A stretch of DNA of 64,000 nt from CAZXEU01 sp965207385 (lineage in GTDB: Bacteria > Bacteroidota > Rhodothermia > Rhodothermales > Bin80): the NCBI GenBank assembly GCA_965207385.1, contig CBDBLZ010000017.1, positions 62,001 to 126,000 on the forward strand, in the 5' to 3' direction. Positions within the stretch are counted from its first letter, which is position 1, and each line of letters opens with the position of its first letter. Positions 45,820 through 55,562 of this stretch are shown here, one piece after another. The position numbers and the translations under genes are program-made. The notes beneath the pieces were generated by a model. The model was not told the origin of the DNA, searched no databases, and saw nothing but the letters and a program-made list of their open reading frames with translations.

Positions 45820-46376
45820 TGGCCGCACCGAACGTAGTGGAGGCCCTGGCGGTTGCCACCGGCTTTCTGTGCGTCTGGCTATACATACGGCAGATTGTGT
45901 GGTCATGGCCGGTAACCATCGTAAGTGCAGCACTCTTCTTTGCGCTCTTTCTTGAGGCGCGCCTTTACGCCAACATGGGGCTCCAACTGGTTTTCGTGGG
46001 CGTAGCCGTCTATGGATGGCACCAGTGGCTGCGTGGCGGCGCAGAAGGAAAGGGAGTGACCGTTCGACGTACGCCCGGCAAAGAGGCTGCCGTGCTGGCT
46101 GCGGTCACGGCTGGAGCAAGCCTCAGCCTCTTCCTTGTTCTTCGTTCGTACACGGACGCCAGCGTGCCGCTCTGGGACTCCATTGCCACGGCGCTCAGCC
46201 TGGCGGGGCAGTGGATGCTGGCAAGAAAGAGGCTGGAGAATTGGCTGGTCTGGATCGCGGCCGATCTCATTTTTGTCGCTATATATTTGACGGCTGGCCT
46301 GTACCTTACCGCTGGCCTCTACGCCGCCTACCTCGGCCTGGCCGTCAAAGGCTATCTCACTTGGCGAAGTCCGTAA
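45819..46376 (+). CDS. pnuC: Nicotinamide riboside transporter PnuC
   Basis: A 185-residue membrane protein with about seven helices, GTG start overlapping the GDPD stop (TAGTG). Diagnostic segments are the N-terminal WLYIRQIVWSWPVTIVSAALFFALF, the VYGWHQW motif and the terminal LVWIAADLIFVAIYLTAGLYLTA with YLTWRSP. PnuC takes up nicotinamide riboside by facilitated diffusion for NAD salvage. It shares the transcriptional run with nadC, eight kilobases upstream. Confidence 0.92.
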   Translation: MAAPNVVEALAVATGFLCVWLYIRQIVWSWPVTIVSAALFFALFLEARLYANMGLQLVFVGVAVYGWHQWLRGGAEGKGVTVRRTPGKEAAVLAAVTAGASLSLFLVLRSYTDASVPLWDSIATALSLAGQWMLARKRLENWLVWIAADLIFVAIYLTAGLYLTAGLYAAYLGLAVKGYLTWRSP

Positions 46377-46390
46377 GTTGCCGGAAAACT

Positions 46391-46440
46391 CCCCGGGCAG
46401 GCGGCGCATTGCGCAGCGGTTTCCCGGGGAAGCGCCCCGG
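46391..46440 (+). terminator. GC-rich dyads after pnuC
   Basis: Nested inverted repeats follow pnuC by 14 bases: CCCCGGG at 46391-46397 pairs with CCCGGGG at 46423-46429, enclosing GCGCATTGCGC, and a further CCGGGG/CCCCGG hairpin overlaps it. There is no T tract, so termination efficiency is doubtful; the structure may separate pnuC from the TM2 gene. Confidence 0.3.
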
Positions 46441-46514
46441 ACTGCCGCAACAACGGCCGGGCTACGGCGTGCAGACTGCAGCCAGGGCCCTTTTCACGTT
46501 AAACCCCGCAGACC

Positions 46515-46838
46515 ATGACGGAATCCCATACCCAGTCAGTTCTCAATAGCCTCAGTGAAGCCGAGAGGGCTGTGTTCCAGTCCGAATTCAATCGAAGCCG
46601 CAAGGATCCGACGCACGGGCTCCTCTTCTGCATGATTCTCGGCTTTATCGGCGGACAGAGGTTTTACCTCGGACAGGCAGGCCTGGGCATTCTCTACCTT
46701 GTCTTCTTCTGGACCGCGATCCCGCTGATCGTCTCCATCGTGGAGTGCTTTTACATAGTGGAACGCGTGCATGCCCACAACGACCAAATCGCAAGCGAGA
46801 TCATCGCCAGGATTAGCAGGCAACGGGCGGCACCGTGA
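46515..46838 (+). CDS. TM2-domain membrane protein
   Basis: A 107-residue protein with a soluble N-terminal third and two membrane helices. The DPTHGLLFCMILGFIGGQRFYLGQAGLGILYLV segment, with GGQRFYLG, is the TM2 domain signature; the second helix is IPLIVSIVECFYIV. Such proteins are widespread small membrane proteins with no settled bacterial function. It lies 138 bases after pnuC and before convergent DUF1501. Confidence 0.85.
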   Translation: MTESHTQSVLNSLSEAERAVFQSEFNRSRKDPTHGLLFCMILGFIGGQRFYLGQAGLGILYLVFFWTAIPLIVSIVECFYIVERVHAHNDQIASEIIARISRQRAAP

Positions 46839-47090
46839 TTTGAGCGGCGAGAATCCGGCAATGCGCCGGGTGCCGTGCGTGCTCCAACCGGCGCTGCATG
46901 CGAAACGCTTCCGGCACGTGGCGCAACGGGCCGCGGCGCGGGCCCGCTGCATGACAATTTCCTTGCACCTCACGTGCCTGCCAGGCACTCCGCCACAGCT
47001 ACAAAGCGCGGCAGGGCCCCATGCGCGAAGAGAGGGCGGCTCCGCTTTCAGGCCAGTACAGCACCACGCGCGGCGTCCGGCCGGGCCGGC

Positions 47091-48728
47091 CTAACGCACC
47101 ACCGTCATGGTCCGCGACTGGCCAGCACGTCCAGACTCCAGCCGGTAAAGGTACCTTCCGCTCGGAAGGCCTTGCGCAAAGAAGCGCACCTCGTGCAGCC
47201 CCGCAGGCCGCGTAGCGTCCACCAGCGTCCGCACGAGACGGCCCTGCAGGTCGAACACGCGCAGGCGGACGTGATCCGTTCGCCGCAGCGAATACTCGAT
47301 GCTGGTTACGTCCGCAAACGGATTCGGGTAATTCTGGCGCAGCTCGAATTGCTCCGGCAGCTCTCTGCGCTGCGTGCGCGTCACGAGAGGATCCGCCGGA
47401 TCGGCGATCACTCCCATCGACTCGAATGAGCCCCCAAGCACCGTCTCACTTGCTGAAGCGCTGAAACCAAACCAGTCTCGCAGTACGGTCGCATACACGG
47501 AGCGAAAATCTACGCCGTGCTTCAGATTGCCGGCGCCGTCTAGGTCGCTCAGCGACGGCGCGTTGCCGAACAGCCCGCCATTTGCACCGGGGCCGAAGAG
47601 AAACAGCGGTGCAGCCGTCCCGTGATCGGTCCCTAACGAGCCGTTTTCTTCCACGCGCCGTCCAAATTCCGAAAAGGTCATCACCAATACGTCTTTTCCC
47701 AATCCGGCGGCTCTCAGATCGCGAAGAAACATCGGTACCGCTTCTGCAAGCTGCCCGAGCAGATTGGCGTGCCTTCCGTACGTGGCCCCCTGCGTGCCGT
47801 GGGTGTCGAAACCTCCGATACTCACATGGTACACCCTCGCACCCAGGTCGCCCTTGATCAGGCGCGCCACAACGGACAGCTTGTAGGCCAAGCTGTTGTA
47901 GTCCTGGGCGGAATACTCTACTTCATTACGTCCGGCTTCTGCGGCTGCATGTATGGCCTTGCCGTAGCGAAACGCATCATTCGCTACGCGCCTCACATAG
48001 GACATCTCGTGCCCGTAGGCCGTGTCCGGGATGCCGTCCTCGTCGTATATGCGCCCGGACCTGACAAGCCGCTCGAAACGAGCCGCGCTTGCAACCGACA
48101 TGCCCATATTGCGGACCGATCCCTGGAAGAGCACGCCTGGAAGGCCTCCGATCTGTACGGCAAGCGGATACGGCGTAGGATCGCTGACAAAGTCCGGGTA
48201 TTCCGTCTCGAGCTGCCTGCCCGTCCATCCACTCAGTTCGTGATTGTCGCCGGGCCGGCCGCTCATCCAGATGTCTGTTCCCCTGAAATGAGACAGGCTG
48301 GAGGATGGATACCCCACCGCCTGGACGATGGCCATCCGCCCGTCGCCATAGAGTCCCGCAAGCGGGGAAAGTGCGGGATGCATCCCGAGCGTGGGCGTAA
48401 GCGGCAGGGCGACGCTCTTGGGTATGGCCAGGCGCGGACGGGCCCTGAAATAGTGGCCGTCCTCGACCGGAATGATGGTATTGAGACCGTCGTTGCCACC
48501 CTCCAGCTGGATCAGCACCAGGATCCTGTCCGAAGAGCCCCGACGCAGGTGCTCCAGCAGCGGGCTGCGTCCAAGGGCCGTAACGGCGGTGGAGCCGAGC
48601 ATGACGCTAGCGCCTGCGGAAAGACCGAGGCCCATGACGAAGTCCCGCCGAGACCATCGGCGGTGCTCCGCCTCGTGCGCGCACCCGTGTTCCGGGCAAC
48701 TGCCGAATCTCATGCCGCGCTTGGCCAT
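47091..48728 (-). CDS. DUF1501 protein with twin-arginine signal and T9SS sorting domain
   Basis: About 545 residues from MAKRGMRF. A twin-arginine motif RRWSRRDFVMGLG and a hydrophobic stretch (about residues 24-50) suggest Tat export. The DUF1501 domain (about 65-440) shows LVLIQLEGGNDGLNTIIP, HPALSPLA and TFSEFGRRVEENGSLGTDHGTAAP, a sulfatase-like fold. The C-terminal 80 residues are a type IX secretion sorting domain: LRQNYPNPFADVTSIEYSL, VRLRVFDLQGRLV, GLPSGRYLYRL. It is immediately downstream of its usual partner, DUF1800 (five bases). Probable surface-attached or secreted protein; substrate unknown. Confidence 0.88.
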   Translation of the reverse strand: MAKRGMRFGSCPEHGCAHEAEHRRWSRRDFVMGLGLSAGASVMLGSTAVTALGRSPLLEHLRRGSSDRILVLIQLEGGNDGLNTIIPVEDGHYFRARPRLAIPKSVALPLTPTLGMHPALSPLAGLYGDGRMAIVQAVGYPSSSLSHFRGTDIWMSGRPGDNHELSGWTGRQLETEYPDFVSDPTPYPLAVQIGGLPGVLFQGSVRNMGMSVASAARFERLVRSGRIYDEDGIPDTAYGHEMSYVRRVANDAFRYGKAIHAAAEAGRNEVEYSAQDYNSLAYKLSVVARLIKGDLGARVYHVSIGGFDTHGTQGATYGRHANLLGQLAEAVPMFLRDLRAAGLGKDVLVMTFSEFGRRVEENGSLGTDHGTAAPLFLFGPGANGGLFGNAPSLSDLDGAGNLKHGVDFRSVYATVLRDWFGFSASASETVLGGSFESMGVIADPADPLVTRTQRRELPEQFELRQNYPNPFADVTSIEYSLRRTDHVRLRVFDLQGRLVRTLVDATRPAGLHEVRFFAQGLPSGRYLYRLESGRAGQSRTMTVVR

Positions 48729-48733
48729 AGCAA

Positions 48734-50347
48734 TCAGGTAAGCTGGTATTCCGGAAGCTGCGTCAGGTACAGCAGGTATCGCGTCATAGCGAAGGCAATG
48801 CCCTGCCGATACAGATTCCACGAATACCAGGGGGCGCTGCCGAGAAAGATCTTGGCAAGGTCCCGCACGTGCGCGGGGCCGTTCGCAATCTCCTCCGGAA
48901 TGGGAAAGCTGTCGAGGTCGCCGGCAAATTGCTCCGGCGCATCCAGGCTGAGCTCCGACAGCGGCGCTGCAATAAAGTGCTCCGCGAGCGCAACAGGCGC
49001 GTTGAAGGCAACCAGCGGATCCTCCGCGTCCAGAAGCTCCCGGGCAAGCGGCACCAGGTTCAGCGGACGGTTCGCTACGCCGCCACGCACCAGGAAATCC
49101 AGCTCCTTCCAGCGCTGCGGCAGCGACGAGGTAGATATCCAGGTCCGGTAACCGGGCCATCCCGCCACGTTGGGCGGATTGAGCAGCCGCTGGCCGAGAA
49201 TCCTCAGACTATCCGCCACACGGTACAGCCCGGTCCGTTCCACGTCGATATGACCCAACTCTTTCATCAGACCGACAACCAGGGCTGCCGGACTCTTGAT
49301 CTTGGATCCGATGACCTCCTCTGCATAGAAATGCCGGCTGGCCAGGATGGCCTGCACCACCGGAGCAATCTCGAATCCGCTGTCCAGAAAGATGTCGGCC
49401 AGCGAGGCCGCTATCTCGTCCGTGGGGGTTTCGTAGACAAACTCCCGGTAGAGCTTCCTCGCCATGAAGTCCGCGATCTGCCGGGCCCTGGCTTCGAAGA
49501 TGAGATCATGCACACCCCTGTAGTCGTACCGACCGCGCTGGCCGAACAGCTCCTTTTCGCTGGCATCGCCCCTGCTGTGGCTATACCGGGCCTCGAACCT
49601 CTGGTAGTCCACCTGCCATCCCGCCAGGGCTCGTGACAGCTCGACAATGTCCTGCTGCGTGTAGTTCGAGGCTCCGCCGGCGTCCAGCTGCCCCATGGTG
49701 TAGAGCTCCAGGAGCTCCCGGGCATAGTTTTCGTTGGGTTCCTGGCGTGTGCTGAGCCGGCCATCCAGGTAGACCAGCATGGCCGGACACACGCCGATGC
49801 GGATGACGAAGTCCTTGAAATTGCCCAGTGCGCTCGCCTGAATCAGCTCTACGTACTGGTAGGCCATGATGGCGAAGAAGTACGTCTCCCTTTCCGTAGC
49901 GAAATGGTCGTGCCAGAATAGCGCGAGCTTCTCGCGGAGCCCGCCACGGACCATTGCTTCAATCCAAGAGGCCACCATTGCCGCGAACCACGGTCCCTGC
50001 AAATTGGCGTACTTGCGTCTCTCTTCATCTGTCCCGCCCCAGGGCGGAAAGTAACCGGCCCATGCCGGCGGCTCTATTACCGGTGCAGCCAGTGCCTCGC
50101 GGACGATGCGCGAAGCAGCCTGATCCGCGGGCATGCCAACCAGTTCCGTTACCTGCTCGTTGGCGGCGCCAAAGGCCGCTCTTCGCAGCAGATGAATGGC
50201 CTGCGCACGCGTAAGCGGTTCCACTTTCGGCTCCAGGCCATAAGCCGTCTGCAGCGCCGGCGGCGCATTGGAACGGGCATTGCCGGCGGCACGAGCGCCA
50301 CGCGGCCGTCCGTACCTGACAGGTGGCTCGTAGACAGGACCGCTCAT
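48734..50347 (-). CDS. DUF1800 protein
   Basis: About 537 residues from MSGPVYEP, chosen because GGAAGAG lies four bases upstream. The DUF1800 domain covers most of it: RAQAIHLLRRAAFGA, LALFWHDHFATE, NYARELLELYTMG, RALAGWQVD, LYREFVYETP, PNVAGWPGYRTWI. No signal peptide is evident at this start, though the Ala/Arg-rich N-terminus might hide one in a longer form. DUF1800/DUF1501 pairs are common in Bacteroidota and Planctomycetes; their joint function is unknown. Confidence 0.88.
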   Translation of the reverse strand: MSGPVYEPPVRYGRPRGARAAGNARSNAPPALQTAYGLEPKVEPLTRAQAIHLLRRAAFGAANEQVTELVGMPADQAASRIVREALAAPVIEPPAWAGYFPPWGGTDEERRKYANLQGPWFAAMVASWIEAMVRGGLREKLALFWHDHFATERETYFFAIMAYQYVELIQASALGNFKDFVIRIGVCPAMLVYLDGRLSTRQEPNENYARELLELYTMGQLDAGGASNYTQQDIVELSRALAGWQVDYQRFEARYSHSRGDASEKELFGQRGRYDYRGVHDLIFEARARQIADFMARKLYREFVYETPTDEIAASLADIFLDSGFEIAPVVQAILASRHFYAEEVIGSKIKSPAALVVGLMKELGHIDVERTGLYRVADSLRILGQRLLNPPNVAGWPGYRTWISTSSLPQRWKELDFLVRGGVANRPLNLVPLARELLDAEDPLVAFNAPVALAEHFIAAPLSELSLDAPEQFAGDLDSFPIPEEIANGPAHVRDLAKIFLGSAPWYSWNLYRQGIAFAMTRYLLYLTQLPEYQLT

Positions 50348-50746
50348 TGCTCTTCCATGCGTAGTTGGCATCCTTGAGGATGCCGATCCGTGACGATGGT
50401 TCCGAAAGGACCTTAATCGCGCCTTAGCGGTGCCGGTGCTGTACAAGAAGCGCTGTGTACTTTCTCGAATGGCAGGGCTACCTTGCCCTGCATCGATTTT
50501 CGGCTTGTGCGCCGCTCCCACAAACCGCAAGCTTATCTGCAAGCCGGTCGCAACAGGTGGCCCCACTTCGCACGCTGATACCACCAGCTGCTTCATTCGG
50601 CCGCGATGCGGCGCTGGACCAAGCAGCGGCATTTGATGTAGTGCCGGGCTATCGCAATCGGCCGCGCACGGACACCGATTCGCCCCTCGGGGCGGCCTGC
50701 GAGGAGATAGTCCTTGCAAGCCGCTTTGGCAATTGGCATAGCTGAC
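50348..50746. other. Divergent intergenic stretch with one hairpin
   Basis: This 399-base space separates the divergent DUF1800 and lactate permease genes and must hold both promoters. The only structure noted is a perfect seven-base hairpin GCAGGGC/GCCCTGC at 50472-50491 with a six-base loop. No coding frame or repeat array is evident. Confidence 0.45.
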
Positions 50747-52570
50747 ATGAATTCTGCGACGCTCGCCGTTCTTGCGTTTTCGCCCATCGTGGTGGTGGGC
50801 CTGTTCCTGGTCGTGCTACGCTGGCCGGCCAGCCGGGCGATGCCGCTTTCGTACGTTGCGGCGGTCGCACTCGCGGCCCTCGTCTGGCAGGTGGCGGCCC
50901 GTCAAATCGCGGCCGCCACGATTCACGGGCTGATTGTCGCCGCCACCCTGCTCTACATCATTTTCGGAGCCATTCTGCTGCTCAACACACTCCAGGAAAG
51001 CGGCGCGCTCGCAGTCATTCGCGAGGGCCTCACGGGCATTTCGCCGGATCGGCGCATACAGGTCATCATAATAGCCTGGCTATTCGGTTCTTTCATTGAA
51101 GGATCCGCTGGCTTTGGCACGCCCGCTGCCGTCGCCGTACCTCTCATGGTTGGCCTCGGCTTCCCTGCCATGGCTGCCGTCGTCGCGGGCATGATCATCC
51201 AGAGCACGCCCGTTTCGTTCGGGGCCCTCGGAACGCCCATACTGGTGGGAGTCAACACCGGGATATCTGGAGATGCTTCCGTGGCCGCCGTCGCCGGCGC
51301 GGCCGGCCTCGGACCGGAAAGCGCAGAGTGGCTGTCCTATCTGGCCGTGATTGGCGGCAGGGTCGCCCTGCTGCATGCCGTGGCCGGCACGCTGATACCG
51401 CTACTGGTAGTCTCCCTCATGACGCGGTTTTTCGGCCGCGACAGGTCTCTTGTCGCCGGGCTGCGCGTCTGGAAGTTCGCCCTCTTTTCGGCCTTTGCCA
51501 TGACGGTTCCATACCTGGTTGTAGCGAGCGTGCTGGGCCCGGAATTCCCGTCCTTAGCGGGTGGTCTGGTGGGCATGGCCATAGTGATCCCGGCTGCCAG
51601 GGCGGGCCTTTTCATGCCGCGAAAGGACCGCGTATGGGACTTCGGGCCCCGCGCCACGTGGGAGCGAGACTGGACGGGTTCTCTGGAGGTAGCAAGCACC
51701 GACGGCCGTGACCGGCGCATGCACCTGGTAACAGCCTGGGCGCCGTACATGCTGATCGCACTGCTGCTTGTCGCGACGCGCATTCCCGCATTCGGCCTTA
51801 AGGCGCTGCTCCAGGCGCCCCTGGCGACACTTACGCTACCGAACCTTCTGGGCACCGGTATTTCGTCGTCGATTCAGCCTCTCTACCTGCCTGGCACCAT
51901 CTTCGTCGCGGTGTCAATGGCCACCTTTGCCCTGCACCGCATGCAGGCAGGGGCCTATCGGCGCGCCTGGGTCCACTCGGCAAAGACGATGATTCCGGCA
52001 TCTGTGGCTCTTGTATTCACCGTGCCGATGGTACAGGTGTTCATACAGTCCTCCGGGGGCGCGGCAGGTTTCGACGGCATGCCCATAGTGCTGGCCGAGG
52101 GCGTAGCACAGCTGGCCGGTACGGCCTACCCGCTGTTTGCGCCCGTTATTGGCGGATTCGGTGCGTTTGTAGCCGGAAGCAATACCATCAGCAACATGAT
52201 GTTTTCGTTGTTCCAGTTCGGGGTCGGCACGCGTATAGGCGTAGATCCAACGTGGATGGTTGCGCTGCAGGCGGTGGGGGGCGCAGCGGGCAATATCATC
52301 TGCGTTCACAACGTCGTCGCGGCCTCGGCCGTAGCGGGACTGGTCGGCAAGGAAGGTTCCATCATACGCAAGACGCTCCCGGCGTTCTGCTATTACGCTG
52401 CGGTGTGCGGCTTCCTGGGCTACGCCATCGTCCGGGCCGCCGAGGCCGGTATCTGGAACATGGGTTTATTCGGACTGGTCACGGTGTATGGGCTGATGGC
52501 CATGCTCGCCGTCGTGGCGCTCAGGCGCCGCAAGGCTGTTGCAGGGGCATCCTTTCCCCGGCAGTCATGA
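50747..52570 (+). CDS. L-lactate permease family transporter
   Basis: A 607-residue transporter with some 12-14 helices, starting MNSATLAVLAFSP (50747); an in-frame TTG at 50714 is an unlikely earlier start. Family motifs: GSFIEGSAGFGTPAAVAVPLMVGLGFP, QSTPVSFGALGTP, PVIGGFGAFVAGSNTISNMMFSLFQ and NVVAASAVAGLVGKEGSIIRKT. It matches LldP/GlcA proton-linked lactate or glycolate permeases. No lactate dehydrogenase lies adjacent; the next gene is a zinc alcohol dehydrogenase. Confidence 0.93.
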   Translation: MNSATLAVLAFSPIVVVGLFLVVLRWPASRAMPLSYVAAVALAALVWQVAARQIAAATIHGLIVAATLLYIIFGAILLLNTLQESGALAVIREGLTGISPDRRIQVIIIAWLFGSFIEGSAGFGTPAAVAVPLMVGLGFPAMAAVVAGMIIQSTPVSFGALGTPILVGVNTGISGDASVAAVAGAAGLGPESAEWLSYLAVIGGRVALLHAVAGTLIPLLVVSLMTRFFGRDRSLVAGLRVWKFALFSAFAMTVPYLVVASVLGPEFPSLAGGLVGMAIVIPAARAGLFMPRKDRVWDFGPRATWERDWTGSLEVASTDGRDRRMHLVTAWAPYMLIALLLVATRIPAFGLKALLQAPLATLTLPNLLGTGISSSIQPLYLPGTIFVAVSMATFALHRMQAGAYRRAWVHSAKTMIPASVALVFTVPMVQVFIQSSGGAAGFDGMPIVLAEGVAQLAGTAYPLFAPVIGGFGAFVAGSNTISNMMFSLFQFGVGTRIGVDPTWMVALQAVGGAAGNIICVHNVVAASAVAGLVGKEGSIIRKTLPAFCYYAAVCGFLGYAIVRAAEAGIWNMGLFGLVTVYGLMAMLAVVALRRRKAVAGASFPRQS

Positions 52571-52646
52571 GGGATGTCACCAGCCGGAGCCTGGGTCTCG
52601 TCTGAGGCGCTGCCAGCGCGAAGGGACGCCATAAGCTTACCATACC

Positions 52647-53753
52647 ATGCCCAGGAAAACCCGCGCCGCTGTCCTTTTTGAAATAGGCGAGCCGATGCGC
52701 ATCGAGGAGCTGGAGCTTGCCCCGCCGGGCCCTGCAGAGGTCCTGGTGCGCATGCTGGCTGCCGGCATCTGTCGCAGCGACTGGCACGTATGTACCGGGG
52801 ACACGCCGCATCCCCTGCCGGTGGCAGTCGGTCACGAGGGCGCGGGCGTGGTGGAGGCCGTGGGACGGGACATTGCGCATCTCGAGCCTGGCATGTCCGT
52901 CATCCTGAGCTGGGCTCCTGCGTGCAAGGCATGCTTTTACTGCCGGAAGGAGCGGCCCGCTTTGTGCGAGGCGTTCACGCCCACCATCTGGCAAGGTACC
53001 ATGCCTGACGGAAGAACGCGTTATTCATGGCACGGAGCACCCGTTTATCACTACTGCGGTCTGGGCTGCTTCTCGGAATACACGGTAGTGCCTGCCGAGG
53101 CCTGTATCGCAGTGGCGGAGCCTTTGCCGCCGGCCATAGCTGCGCTTATCGGCTGCGCGGCGGCAACCGGCGTCGGTGCCGTCCTCAATACCGCGCTCGT
53201 TGAGGCCGGCTGCAGTGCAGCCGTCTTCGGTGCGGGCGGCATTGGATTGTCAGCCCTGATGGCGCTGGGACTGGCCGGGGCAAATCCTGTCATTGCCGTC
53301 GATACCGAAAAGCGGCGCCAACCGGACGCGCTGGCTCTTGGCGCCACCCATTTCCTTGCAGGAGGTGCCGGAGCTGCCGCGGCCATACGAGAGCTGACCC
53401 GTACGCGAGGCGTCGACTATGCATTCGATGCCACGGGAGAGCCCTCTGTCCAGGAGCAGTGCCTTGCTGCCGTGCGCCCCGGAGGAACGGCCGTGCTGAC
53501 AGGTCTGGCACCTGTGGGAAGTACGACCAATCTGCCGGGCGCCGTCATCACGCGGCAGGAGAAGACCGTAAAGGGATCCTACTATGGAAGCTGCGTCCCG
53601 GAACGCGACTTTGCCCGCATAGCCCGCCTGTACGTAAGCGGAAAGCTTGACCTCGACAGGCTCCTCACGCGGACGTACACGCTGCAGGAAGTAAACCGCG
53701 CCTACTCGGATCTCGCAGGGGGGCTGCTCGCCCGGGGCGCAATTGTCTTTTGA
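52647..53753 (+). CDS. Zinc-dependent alcohol dehydrogenase
   Basis: A 368-residue MDR enzyme oxidising alcohols with NAD(P). Catalytic zinc ligands: Cys in AAGICRSDWH, His in GHEGAGVV, and Cys in LIGCAAATG. Structural zinc Cys set: CKACFYCRKERPALC. The Rossmann fold has VFGAGGIGLSALMALGL. The sequence is of the class III/benzyl-alcohol-type subgroup. Substrate unknown. It is 76 bases downstream of the permease and convergent with the ABC exporter gene. Confidence 0.9.
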   Translation: MPRKTRAAVLFEIGEPMRIEELELAPPGPAEVLVRMLAAGICRSDWHVCTGDTPHPLPVAVGHEGAGVVEAVGRDIAHLEPGMSVILSWAPACKACFYCRKERPALCEAFTPTIWQGTMPDGRTRYSWHGAPVYHYCGLGCFSEYTVVPAEACIAVAEPLPPAIAALIGCAAATGVGAVLNTALVEAGCSAAVFGAGGIGLSALMALGLAGANPVIAVDTEKRRQPDALALGATHFLAGGAGAAAAIRELTRTRGVDYAFDATGEPSVQEQCLAAVRPGGTAVLTGLAPVGSTTNLPGAVITRQEKTVKGSYYGSCVPERDFARIARLYVSGKLDLDRLLTRTYTLQEVNRAYSDLAGGLLARGAIVF

Positions 53754-53768
53754 CCGGAAGTGGCTCCG

Positions 53769-55553
53769 TCAAGCCGCCGTCCACAACTCCTGTTCCTGGT
53801 ACTGCAGTTCATAGAGCCGCTTGTACAGGCCTGCCGAGGCCAGCAGATCCTCGTGCGTACCCTGCTCACGCAGCACGCCCTTGTGGAGCACCATAATCCG
53901 GTCTGCATGCCGTATGGTCGATAGCCTGTGCGCGACGACCAGAGATGTGCGGCCCTCCATGAGCTTGTTGAGTGCCCGCTGGATGAGCTGCTCTGTCTCC
54001 GTGTCGACGCTCGATGTGGCCTCATCGAGCACCAGCACATCCGGATCAAACACCAGTGCGCGGGCAAAGGACAACAGCTGGCGCTGACCGTGCGAAAGCG
54101 ATGCGCCGCGCTCCCGCACGTCGTGGGCATAGCCTCCTGGAAGTCGCTCGATAAACGGGTGCGCGCCTATAAGCTTGGAAGCCTCCCGGATGGCAGCCGG
54201 AGTGATATCGGGATTCTCAAGCGAGATGTTCCTCTCTACCGACCCGGAAAACAGGAACACATCCTGCAATACCAGTCCGATGCGCCACCGCAGGTACTTC
54301 AGGCGATACCGCTTGATATCCATGCCATCCAGCAATATCTCGCCGCGCTGGATGTCATAGAACCTCATGAGCAGGCTGATGATGGTGGTTTTGCCGCTGC
54401 CCGTGGCGCCCACAAGGGCCACGCACTGCCCCGGCCGTATGGTGAAGGAAACATCGCGGAGCACCCAGTTAGGCTCGTCCTCGCCGGCGCCGTCGTAACT
54501 GAACCACACATTGCGGAATTCGATCAATCCGTCCAGCTTCCTTGACGGCAGGGGATTGGCCGTTTCGGGGAGTGAATGATCCCTGTCCAGGACACCAAAA
54601 ATGCGCTCCGCTCCCGCCATAGCCGATTGCAGCGTGTTGAACTGGTCCGACAGGTTGCGTATGGGCTCGAAGAACTGCCGGGCGTACTGAATGAATGCAA
54701 TCAGTACGCCCACCGTAAGGCTGCCGCCAAGCGCCTGCACGCCCCCGGTCCAGATGACGAGGCCGATTGCAATGGACGCCAGTATGTCCACCGCTGGCCA
54801 GAAGAGCGCGTAGTAGAATACGGTCTTGATCTGCGCGATCCGGTGCTCATCGTTGATGGCGCGGAATCTTCGCATTTCTTCGCGCTCCCGGCCAAACAGT
54901 TGCACGATGCTCATGCCGGATACATGCTCCTGCAGGAATGCATTCATCCGGGCCACCTGACGGCGGGTCTCCCGGTACTGCCCGCGCACCTTGATCTTGA
55001 ACCACATGGTTACCCAGAGCATGAGTGGCATGATGCCGATGGTAACCAGCGCGAGCACCCAGTCCAGCGAGAACATGAATGCGGTGATGAAGATCAGCCG
55101 GAACAGGTCTCCCAGGATCACCACCACTCCGGCGGAAAGCACATCACTGAGCGCCTCCACGTCGGCGGTAGTCCGTGTAATCAGCCTGCCGATGGGCGTT
55201 CGATCGAAAAAACTGAGCGCCTGCCGCTGAATGTGGCGGTAGACCCGCACGCGCACATCATAGATAGCCTGCTGCCCGATCCACTGCGTGAGATAGGCAT
55301 TGACGAAGGCGAGACTGCCCTCCAGGGCGAGCGCACCCAGCAGCACCACGATCACGGTCCTCAGGCCCAGCAGGTCACCCGGAACGATATAGTCATCAAT
55401 GGCTATCTGAACCAGCTTCGGGCGCAGTGGACCGAGAAAGGCCGTAACCAGAACCAGCACGAACGCCAGACCTACCCACCCCTTGTAGGGAATCAGGAAG
55501 GCAACAATGCGCCGCAACAGCCGCCTGTCAATGCCTTTGCCTTGCTCTGCCAT
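53769..55553 (-). CDS. ABC exporter half-transporter (canonical Walker B, altered signature)
   Basis: A 594-residue type IV ABC half-exporter: six helices (to about residue 320) and an ATPase domain. Walker A GATGSGKTTI, Walker B VLVLDEATSSVD with the catalytic Glu, but signature LSHGQ instead of LSGGQ. The partner encoded upstream has the complementary pattern, as in heterodimeric exporters such as TM287/288 and LmrCD. It follows rnz by nine bases. Probably lipid or drug export. Confidence 0.88.
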   Translation of the reverse strand: MAEQGKGIDRRLLRRIVAFLIPYKGWVGLAFVLVLVTAFLGPLRPKLVQIAIDDYIVPGDLLGLRTVIVVLLGALALEGSLAFVNAYLTQWIGQQAIYDVRVRVYRHIQRQALSFFDRTPIGRLITRTTADVEALSDVLSAGVVVILGDLFRLIFITAFMFSLDWVLALVTIGIMPLMLWVTMWFKIKVRGQYRETRRQVARMNAFLQEHVSGMSIVQLFGREREEMRRFRAINDEHRIAQIKTVFYYALFWPAVDILASIAIGLVIWTGGVQALGGSLTVGVLIAFIQYARQFFEPIRNLSDQFNTLQSAMAGAERIFGVLDRDHSLPETANPLPSRKLDGLIEFRNVWFSYDGAGEDEPNWVLRDVSFTIRPGQCVALVGATGSGKTTIISLLMRFYDIQRGEILLDGMDIKRYRLKYLRWRIGLVLQDVFLFSGSVERNISLENPDITPAAIREASKLIGAHPFIERLPGGYAHDVRERGASLSHGQRQLLSFARALVFDPDVLVLDEATSSVDTETEQLIQRALNKLMEGRTSLVVAHRLSTIRHADRIMVLHKGVLREQGTHEDLLASAGLYKRLYELQYQEQELWTAA

Positions 55554-55562
55554 GGGCGCTGC

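Noticed and set aside
50472..50491. Seven-base hairpin as a terminator.
   Set aside because: No gene ends nearby on either strand, so it was only noted within the intergenic entry.
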